From assembly GCA_959347315.1 (NCBI GenBank), contig OY365806.1, forward strand, positions 27,022,811 through 27,086,810: a DNA stretch of 64,000 nt, written 5' to 3'. Positions 55,203 to 64,000 of this stretch are shown in pieces; within the stretch, counting starts at the first letter, position 1, and each line of letters starts with the position of its first letter. The notes beneath the pieces are model-generated. The model was not told where the DNA came from and searched no databases. It worked only from the letters and a program-made list of their open reading frames with translations. Origin of the DNA: Bimastos eiseni. Lineage: Eukaryota > Annelida > Clitellata > Crassiclitellata > Lumbricidae. Position numbers and translations under genes: made by a program.

Positions 55203-55689
55203 GAGAATAGTTGGCCTAAAGGCTGATGCTGCGAATTGAAAGCAAGAGATAAGCAATACAAAATAAAATAGCTGAACATTTTAAATTTTTCCTTGTTGTA
55301 CTTCATTGCCTTTGGGACTCGGAGATTATTAATATAGAGATTTAATTGTCCGGAGGGAGCAGGAGATCACCCTAATTTGACTTGGGGAGGGAGCGGGAGA
55401 CCACCCTAAGTTGCCGAAACTGGTAATAACAGCTGCGGCAGATGAGATTGATATGCTGGACAAAGGTAATTTTACTGATCTAGGATCATTCCCGGGTCTC
55501 GGACCGAGGACCTGAAAGTCAGTTATGGATACCTCAAGGCGAGGGATTTCAGATCTATCTATATTATTTGTCTGTGATCCCAATATCAATAAACGGTGTA
55601 TATATCTTGTATTAATTTGTTGCTTCGAAACCTCGTGAAATGCTTGTATTCCACCTACTATTTCGGCCATCTGCAATATATCCCATATA

Positions 55690-56490
55690 ACCCACTATCT
55701 GCGCGCATCTTTTAGGAATGAAAAAAACTAATACTACAAAATGAGATATTTAACCAATATCGCATAATTCCAGCATACTCTAGAAATAGGAACTTAGACG
55801 AACTACTAGCCCCACGTAAATCTACGACCACAATACACACAAACAAGCAAATTGGATCAAATAAATGTAATACAGCCAACTGTACAATTTTCCCTTATAT
55901 AACGATTACTAAGAAATATACAAGCACATATACACGCCGACAATACAACATACTCAGATCACTCGATTGTAATAGTATTAGAATAATTTATCTAATAACA
56001 TGTAGCTATTGCACTAAACAATATGTGGGACAAACACAGGGTAGATTATCAGAAGGCCTAGAAGAACAGATTAAAAATATAACAGGTAAGACAAATACCT
56101 TTGTAGCCAACCACTTCAACCTAGTAGATTACTCACTAGATAATGTCACCATTATACCAATAGCCACAGTTGCTGCATTAGAATTGTGTATTTTCAAATA
56201 ACAACCAACAACTCTACAGTACCGACTCCAGGATCTGAGAAACCAATGGGAACAAGAACTCGTCACCTAATTGCCGCATGGACTCAACAACCCACCACAC
56301 ACTCTCTGATCAACCAACCACCGGACACCAGCCTCACACACCCACTTACACTACGGATATCCACATCTACGCGACCAACCAAGCCCGATGATTCGCCGAT
56401 GAACAAATTGAGCCAGTGCTCACCAGTCAATCATTTGATGCCTCAACCAAGCCCAGACGTCTTGTGTGAGCAGAATACGAAAACTATTTA
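55690..56490 (+). mobile_element. Penelope-like retroelement 2, 3' (GIY-YIG) fragment
   Basis: Decoded plus-strand pieces: RNRNLDELLAPRKSTTT, a GIY-YIG-type core (SYCTKQYVGQTQGRLSE) and VANHFNLVDYSLDNV. It is absent from the paralogous position at about 10650, where the host sequence is continuous, so it inserted in this copy only. No RT domain. Confidence 0.7.
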
Positions 56491-57534
56491 ACCAACATAA
56501 CATATAAAACACGTCATAATTTGCCTGTGTTATACGTTTTTCATTGGCAATTTATTTGTTCTTGTGGTTATCGCCGCTAGATTACAAGGGTTGTTGTCTA
56601 CTAATGAAAGCTTAAACGGGTGCTTATTAGCAATATCAAATCATGCATTTACAAGTGCTTACTTCGCAGCTAAGCGAAGTAATGAACTGAACCAGGGCAA
56701 AACTATCTACATGTGCAGAGTAGTTAGGTGGAATAATAGACCAGTTTGTGATCGTTCCTCCCTGGTTGAAAAGTGTTGAAAAGCACAAAGTCCGATCTCA
56801 GAGCCACTTAGAATTAAAGCCTGCTTTCTGACTGCGAACAACATGTCTAGAAAGTGGATAACGCAAGATGTATTGACAACTGATGATTGCCTCTCATGGA
56901 GCGCCTTGCATGACTTAAGCGCGTGCTTCGTGCAGCTGCTATTGGCTTGTTCATGGCTTTTAAAAATGTGTCCATGTTTCGTGGTATATAAAGGCCTATG
57001 AGGCTATGACGTGCTCCACTGAATTTAGGAGCTCGGTCTGCATAGGTCTGACGGTGCCAGTTAGTCTTAAACCAGTCTACTTTTGGAAGTTTTGCTGCCT
57101 CATCTAGGATTTTATTGAACGAGTGTAGGAGGGTCTATGGAAATGCCTAATTTCAAGGTCAGTCATGATTAAGTGTGGTCAGTAATGCCTATAACAGAGC
57201 ATAGGCGCCGAAATCACTCAGAAGATTCACGAGGAGGCGGGGGGCTCAGCCCCATAATTGACAATTAGCCTTCGTAATTTGTTTAACTAGTCCACAAAAA
57301 GAAAAGTTTAGTTTTTCTAAATTTAAAAAATGTAGAAATGTTAGAAAGTTTATAACTGGAAATGACCAAAAATATTTTTCCTATCGTCGTTGAGAGATAC
57401 GAAGTCACTTGCAACTGAATTAATTAATTACGATCAATGTCAAAGTGTCCATTAATAGAAAATAATGGTTCTCAAAGTTGAACGCATAAAAGACACACAA
57501 ACACACACACAGTGTCACACACACACACACACAC

Positions 57535-57565
<31 letters not shown>

Positions 57566-57988
57566 CACGTATACATATGCACATGCTACACATAGACATA
57601 GGAATGGGATCGTAACCAATTAACTAAATTAACAATCAAATATTGGATCAATAGTGGAGTAGCAGTTTCGTAAACAGATGATCTTAACGAAGAATGAAAC
57701 CTAAGAATACTACCGTTCTGTGGTAACACAGAAGATTGTGAAGCTGAGCTCTGTAGAGTATGTACTTTTTCTTATGCGATGCTAAATGTCATAAACATGG
57801 CTTGTCTCAGTCTCTTGCAAGTTGGACCGCTAGACATAATTACAATTACATTCCTTAATCTAGGTTTTAAAATTACGATAAAAACGCATATTATTCTGTA
57901 ATTTCTGTGATACCAAGAAAAGTCTTGCGAGCCGCGAGTGCAAGATGAACATACTTACCCATGATCTTGTATAACGTAGGCTATAGTT

Positions 57989-58079
57989 CAGTGGTTCCCA
58001 CGCCCGATTTGATTTGCTGCCTGCCGGCGAAAATCGCTCGCCAGGCTTTTTTGATTTGCCCGCCGTCTGGGAACCACCG
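57989..58079. mobile_element. 91-bp hAT-type MITE
   Basis: Ends CAGTGGTTCCCA and TGGGAACCACCG are inverted repeats of hAT type. Flanking 8-mers ctatagtt and ctatggcc match only partly. Confidence 0.5.
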
Positions 58080-58468
58080 CTATGGCCTATAAACGTTGGC
58101 TTTTGACTTGACTGCAGCCGCGGTGTACGCTAAACAGGTCATTCAGGCCTGTAGTGGCTATCGCGCCCATTAATAAATATGACGGGTACGATCTCAAGTC
58201 TCAGGCCCTACGGCAGTCTCCGCTGCTGCTGTTGAATGAACATTCGACTGCTTGTTGCTCAGGAGCTCTACGGAGCTGCTTAGGCTAAGCTGCGGAGACA
58301 GCCGTAGTCTAAGACTGCTTCAGCCACTTAGCAGCTGTAGAGGCAAACAATATCCCTATTGGAAATTAACATAGAGTGATTGAATGGCGAATGCAATGAG
58401 CTTCTTGACAGAGTCCACGTCTCTGCAGAAAGATGACTGCTTAATTTCAGAAATATTTCTCACAAACA

Positions 58469-58534
58469 GTGGCACGGCTCATAGCATTGTGAGCCGTGCC
58501 ACATTTAAAAGTGGCACGGCTTAATTAGCCGTGT
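58469..58534. repeat. Tandem hairpins with GTGGCACGGCT arms
   Basis: GTGGCACGGCTC (58469-58480), a 10-base loop and its perfect inverse (58491-58502), then a second hairpin from GGCACGGCT and AGCCGTGTC. No function assigned. Confidence 0.6.
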
Positions 58535-59172
58535 CTCTTAGATACATTCCGGCGCCTATGTAACAGTGTGTCATAGCATGATGAGGTCTACACGCCGTTC
58601 AAAACCATACAACGCCAAAGTAGACAGGAAAAATAACTTCGAAACGTCTGAACGAGCAGAGCGTAAACCAAAATAATATGGCAGAATAATACAGCACAGG
58701 CACAAGAAACAAAATCTCGAATCTTTTTAACACGACCAATAGACTAAAGTGACGAGAGGCCAAATTGCGATGACATGCGTTTAAAGAATGTCCAACAAGG
58801 CTATGAAGATGTCCTTTTATGCCATGTGATAAAATATTATGACAACAAAATGCCAAAATCAGTCTGTTTTTGCAGCATATATTTAATCTCAAACTAAAAT
58901 AATGGTACATTTTTACATTTTAACTTTTAGAGTTTAGAAGTTAGTTGAATGGTGCTAGGAAGAACAATCAACAAATCGATGACAATCAGAACAAAATAAA
59001 TTATACAGTTCATGCATACATGAAACTAAAAAAGCATACAGTTGTTAATCGAAGGCTACATAGGCCTAATAACAGTTGCATAAATCGAAAACTATCGTCA
59101 GAGTAACGGTTAAAAATAATTGCGGCAGCTTTAATCATAATCTTTCGTAACGTAGGCAATGCCTTTTGAAGG

Positions 59173-62100
59173 TCACTGGATGAAACCTTTGACTTTGAAG
59201 AAGGCAGCAGGGTCAAGATCTCGGCCAAGAAAAGCTCGAATCATTTGATCTGCGTCCTAAATGAAAGAAGCAGACACGAGACCAGTAAAAATGAGTGATC
59301 GCACAAACAGTGTAAAACGAGTCGTGAATTTTGTATACCATTGTCTCTGTCTCGTTGCAATACAACGAGACTATGATTACAGTTACGAGATGATCGCGAA
59401 CACATTTGACACTTGACTTCTGAGTCGGAGTCGTTAATTTTTATGATTTGTGATTGAAATGCAATACTCAGCTACAATAACCCCGACGTGAGAGTTGTGC
59501 CGGGAGTTAACAATTTTTTTCCACCACACTGTGCTTTCATCAAGATCACTGAACCAAATGACTAATGAAAAAGGGCATTTATCTTAGCCAATTAATATAA
59601 ATAAGTGTACATGTCGACGGGCCGTGACAGTCATTGATGCGATGTAATGCTATATATAGTGGGAAAGTAGCGTCATAGTTTTGCAGCTATTGTAACTAGG
59701 CCTACTCTGCTTGACAGACGAACTCAAGCATTGCGGATTCACTCCAGGAAAGCAAGCATGTTTTGATGCAGTGCCTATTCACATTAGACTATAGATTACA
59801 AAATTTTAATTTGCAAATACCATGGCTGATTCTCTTTGCAATTCGTTCTCGAGTTCTTCTAAATCCATTCATATTTGTCTATGGGCAGACATGGAACAAG
59901 CAAGCAGAATATTCCTTAAAAGAAATGTTTCGTAAAAGAAACACAAGCGCAAGCAAACAATAATTGTGATCTTACTTTAAGCAGGCTTCAAAGACAAGAT
60001 TTAACGTGATTATTATAAGATGTCTGTTTAGCTTAGGATTGTTACCCTAAGTCTTCAATCTACAAGGCGGAAACTGATAACAATCATATTCTATAAAGTT
60101 GTTGACCGTTTTCGTCGGAATAGTTAACCTGCTTGCTCAGCAACTTCAGATGATTCTATAAAATTGCACTTACCATGGTGCCACCAGGTTTCAAAATCAT
60201 TGACCTGTAATCCATTCCCATTTTGGGATTTCGAAGACCATCCTTCTTGCAGCGGAAAAACATGTCGGCGCTGTACACCTCGCTCCACTATTGAAAGAGA
60301 ATAAAAGTCTTGGTTGAATCAAATTTTATCATATAAATCTTGGTATCATTTTTAAAAGAAAAATAATGCCAAAATTTAACATGGTCATGCCTGAAGAGAG
60401 ACGGGCCCCTCTTTATACATAGATAACAGGATTCTAAATATTACTTTGGCGCATGAAGGGAAATACTTGCAACAATTGTCATTGGTACCTTAATGAAACT
60501 TGGCTCAAATTTTAGTTCTTTATTAGAAATCTTTATTGTGTAAAATATCAATAATCAATTGGCTATAAATCACATATAAAACTCAACCAGTCTCCACAAA
60601 TGCCTGCAGATCAGTCTCGGCCCTATCTATAATAATAGCGGCGAAAGTCGGTTTGTTGCCAATTAAGTCCGAGAGACGCTGATGCAGCAATCATAAATAT
60701 ATAGTACACGTCTTTACCCAAACAATGAAAGCGGTAACCTTGTACTTTTTTTAGACATATAATGAGACAGCTGGAAATCAGAATTATTCTCATTACAAGC
60801 AGTCTTCTCAGCTGGTATGTTGTGATTTTTATAGAAGTCTAACGGCACAGGTCCGACTATCCAGCAAGAGGCAAGTGATCCTTTAAAGTATGTGTAATAT
60901 ACAACCGGAAGAAATAATTATATGAATGTTTTCAGATAGTGTTGGCATTTCTTTTTAATGAATATATTTATTCACATGAGTGCATAAATATTTTTGATTG
61001 ACGATAGTATTTTATTTTTATAATAATTATGGAACGCATGTATATATTCAGCTTATAAATTAGATAGTACGTCAGTTGTGCAGTGGCTAAATAAATTTAT
61101 TCTGAAATTCCGAAATTTGATATCGCCCCTCTTCCAACATTTTTTGTTCAGAAGTGCACACGCTTCGACGGCGCAGTTGCAGTTGTACTGCAGAGCAATT
61201 GTGCCCGAAGGACTTGCTCAAGGTCCTCACACATTGACTTCTCGGACGAGGGTCGAACCCGTTCACTCAGCGCACAGACGGACAGACAGACTGATGGATA
61301 AGTAGGACCTCGATCTAGTAGGACTAACTCACCAAATATGAATAGTACTGTGCGTCGAATCCGCATGCCATGTGGGTGAAAGTTGCCGGTGTATTTGTAC
61401 CTTTGATCGGCGCAATACCGATTATTTTCTGTGACATCTCGGCAAACATTTCTTCTGTTTTTGACTAAGAAACAAATGGTCATCGGTAATGAACAGCACT
61501 TAATTTAGATTGCCGGTAGGAACACAATGCACTAAAATCCAACAGTAACATCTATAACATATCACTTGGAATTCTAACCTAAGTTAACAACTTCGTTCTA
61601 CGTCTTTTGATCTCCCGTCAGTTGATTCACAGTCAGATGAACCCCGTCAAGTGATCCCCCCGTAACTTGGTCCTCTAGTTAATTGATACCTTCGTCAATT
61701 GATCCCTTGCCTATTGAACCCAGTCCAATTGACACAACATTCATGTTCCACTTGCGACCTTCTTCTCCATGTATTAAAAGAACGATGTAAACGAACACGA
61801 AATGTTAAATGATAAAAGAAAAAAACGCTATTGAGAGTCATGATATGACTAGTTTATCAGCATAAAGTACTAAGCATGAGCGTCTATGCAATGGATAAAT
61901 GAGCCATTGCTCTGAGATACAAAAGAATCTCCGAACGGTCGTAAGCGGTTGCACCGCGGTTGATACGAGCCGTAGACGAGCAATAGTGTACTGCTTATTG
62001 AATGTACATTATACTGTTTCTTTGCCGGATACTATATGCCGACAATAAGTATGTGGTTTCTGCCTCTGGATGTCGCGCTGAAGTCCTAAAAAATATTCTG

Positions 62101-63818
62101 AGACATAAAGAATCTCTGAACGGCCGGAAGCGGTTACAGCGCGGAGTGACACGAAGACTGGGCTTTAATATGTTATTTTGCAAATCTGTAAAATCAATCT
62201 GTTGTTCACTAACAGTATCAGCTAAAAGTCTGTGACGCGACGCATCCGAGAGAGATTTGAGGGGATCAATTGACGAGGGGCTCAATTGACTAGCGATCAA
62301 TTGACGTGGGATCAACTGACAGGGATCAAATGACGGGGATCAATTGACGCGATACCAAAAACTTCAAACTTGGAAACATTAACGACAAAACATAATTTAT
62401 TTATAAGGCCTACACTCGTACCATCCATCATTTTCATATTCGTCCCTGGGTTTACCACCCGTTACTGTCAATCGCATTTATCACTGTTCTTTCCATTCAT
62501 CTCGGATGCAGATGTATAAATAAAATAAATATATAAATCCTTAATTTGTTCAAATAAGCCCACGTAGCTATTACAATATAACAATTCTTCATGTTGACCT
62601 TGTTAATTATTCTATTGTAGAGAAGCCCTGTAGCATGACTTAGCAAGAATTACATCTATAAACAGACATCATAATTATTATGATTGAATTTGATGACTTA
62701 CAATTTCTACTTTATAGCTCTAATTATATTTTGACCATTAACGTCATAATTGAAAGCATAACCCAGCGAGCGAATTAAACTCTTTGTCTGACAGGCGACC
62801 ACAGCGTTACCTCTGCCTTGGTATGAATTGCTTGATCGAACTTGGCGAGAAGGATCTGCCACATGATGAGGATGCCACCGTTGGCCCGGCGCGAATTGAT
62901 GAGGGCGGTCAGCAGTTCGTTCGGAATGGCACTTCCATCTTTGTAGTGTGCTGACATGCGAGTGAGTGAATCCCGTTCCCAGCACCAGTTCTCCAGCATC
63001 TGAGACGGCGCCTCCAGGAAATCCTTCTCAATGTTTGCTCCGCTTGAAGCATACAGAACACCAGAATATTTCACAATAATTAAAGACACGAGTCGTTCGA
63101 TTTCTAGTTACAATTTACAATATATATATATACGTATGTGTGTGTGTAGATATGAGGGTGTAGTAGTGTGTGTGCATAGGTGTGTGTTTGTGAATTGTCA
63201 GAACCAACAGGGAGAGGCGCGAGGTCGTCTCAACTCGAACATAAGCCCTCTGGGAGAAAAAAGAGTCAACAGTCGTTCCGTGTTTCCAGACTGCAACGAG
63301 GCGTCGACCCCGTTAGGTGACTGAAAATGCAATTCTCCGCTTCAACTCATCTTTATAAGTCTTCTCACGACGGCTGTAATCGCCCAACAGTTAGACCTCC
63401 ATTCTCGCATTTTCGATGTTTCCTCTAGTATTTACCCAAAGATCGTCATATGCCTTGAAACATCCAAGTCGTTTGAAATTCACTAAATTAACGTACTGTC
63501 ATTGTTAGACGTAGCGCTTAAAAATGTATTATTTCAACAAAACGTGAAAATTAATTAAGACAAAAGTTTCTTGCAGCTAAGGACCTAAATTTCTAAACGC
63601 AATTCATAAGTCAAGCGCAGGACAACATAGAACTTATTCCCGAGTTTTAAGGTAAGTCAAACATATTATCATAATCAGGCAGAGGTCTGTGGTCAGTGAT
63701 CATCAAAACAATGACACAAAATTAATTATTTGCATTCAAAATACCTGAAAATAACAAATTCCGTTTCTGCGTAGATCTGATGCATCACGTGACCAAACTC
63801 GTGGAAGAATGTTTGCAC
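59173..63818 (-). CDS. Gene 2: thimet oligopeptidase/neurolysin-like peptidase, 3' part (exons 13-17)
   Basis: Exons: 63745-63818 (active site), 62811-63042, 61333-61464, 60174-60287, 59173-59256. Lengths equal those of gene 1 except the last, which is one codon longer (ends with Gln then TGA where gene 1 has TAG). The HEFGH motif and the FVEAPSQ third zinc ligand region (here FLEAPSQ) are present and all five exons are open. Differences from gene 1 include VQTFF instead of VETFF just before HEFGH, and CKKDGL instead of CKNDGL. The 5' exons lie beyond the right edge. It appears functional as far as visible. Confidence 0.9.
61079..61290 (-). mobile_element. tRNA-derived SINE copy 3 (paralog of copy 1)
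   Basis: Nearly identical to 13136-13350 and at the same position relative to exon 15, so it predates the duplication. Confidence 0.65.
61465..62810. other. Intron 14 of gene 2
   Basis: Contains only the foldback-like element at 61600-62370 and AT-rich sequence. No gene. Confidence 0.6.
61600..62370. mobile_element. Foldback-like element, paralogous copy
   Basis: Same layout as 13660-14440 with more divergence. Arrays of the TCAATTGATCCC motif at 61610-61735 and inverted at 62260-62355. Confidence 0.6.
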
Positions 63819-64000
63819 CTATCAATCAGAATTGAACAACCCGCGATTAAACTTAAATAAATGCTTTTCATCTCTCCAATTAGGCCTATGCAAGTTAGTT
63901 TGAAGAACATTTTAGACTAATGATCATTATAGTTAGGTGCCGTTATCTGAGAGGAAGAAACAATGTTGGTTTACATAAGCATATATACAGTACACTATAA

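Larger units (their letters stand above)
56612..58788. other. About 2.2-kb segment present only in the second copy
   Basis: In the first copy the flanks are contiguous near 10822 (AATGAAAGC then AGCAAGGCTATG). Here about 2.2 kb intervenes, starting and ending with TTAAACG in inverted orientation. It contains a (CA)n/(TA)n tract at 57495-57566, a mini-hAT at 57989-58079 and hairpins at 58203-58534. No gene recognised; it could be a composite DNA transposon. Confidence 0.5.

Overview
The window looks like nuclear DNA of an invertebrate animal. It is AT-rich, has introns with GT/AG splice sites and TATA-type promoters, and carries metazoan repeats: Polinton/Maverick elements, Penelope-like retroelements, mariner and hAT remnants, tRNA-derived SINEs and LINE tails. 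I cannot name the phylum. No rRNA gene, intact tRNA gene or CRISPR array was seen.

The host backbone is a tandem array of minus-strand genes for an M3 zinc metallopeptidase of the thimet oligopeptidase/neurolysin type. Gene 0 enters from the left edge and only its exons 1-4 are present (6558 down to 169). Gene 1 is complete: 17 exons from 43121 down to 11213 join in one open frame of 692 codons with HEFGH and a downstream Glu zinc ligand. Gene 2 runs off the right edge and its exons 13-17 are present (63818 down to 59173). The repeat unit is about 38.7 kb in the current sequence; bases 1-16000 are paralogous to about 38745-64000, interrupted by copy-specific insertions. A plus-strand NHL/beta-propeller-like gene lies upstream of each peptidase 5' end (7.2-8.4 kb and 43.8-45.4 kb) and is broken differently in each copy.

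Two Polintons sit in the array. Polinton A (26145-38075, 11931 bp, TSD gatatg, TIRs about 212 bp) lies in intron 5 of gene 1. It carries, from left to right, a zipper-like small ORF behind a heat-shock-type promoter, an integrase with chromodomain, a phospholipase-A2-like protein, a packaging-ATPase remnant, a double-jelly-roll capsid remnant, a NUMOD-like DNA-binding protein, a 92-aa ORF, a conserved unknown, a fibre-like protein, an adenain-like protease and a protein-primed DNA polymerase. Polinton B (47646-55202, 7557 bp, TSD gagaat) lies between the second NHL-like copy and gene 2. It is inverted relative to A and more decayed, but keeps the virion genes that A has lost (penton-like minor capsid, small virion proteins, the C-terminal half of the ATPase). 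The paralogous site of B at 10150-10155 is empty, so B inserted after the duplication.

Most unusual signals: (1) a cluster of AP-1, GAAA and NF-kB-like sites just inside the Polinton A end upstream of its polymerase, with a related block in both ends of Polinton B; (2) a six-unit heat-shock element plus TATA box inside Polinton A ahead of the zipper ORF; (3) a TAAAATG start context on nearly all Polinton genes; (4) a 30-bp duplication that gives gene 1 two consecutive splice donors immediately before its catalytic exon.
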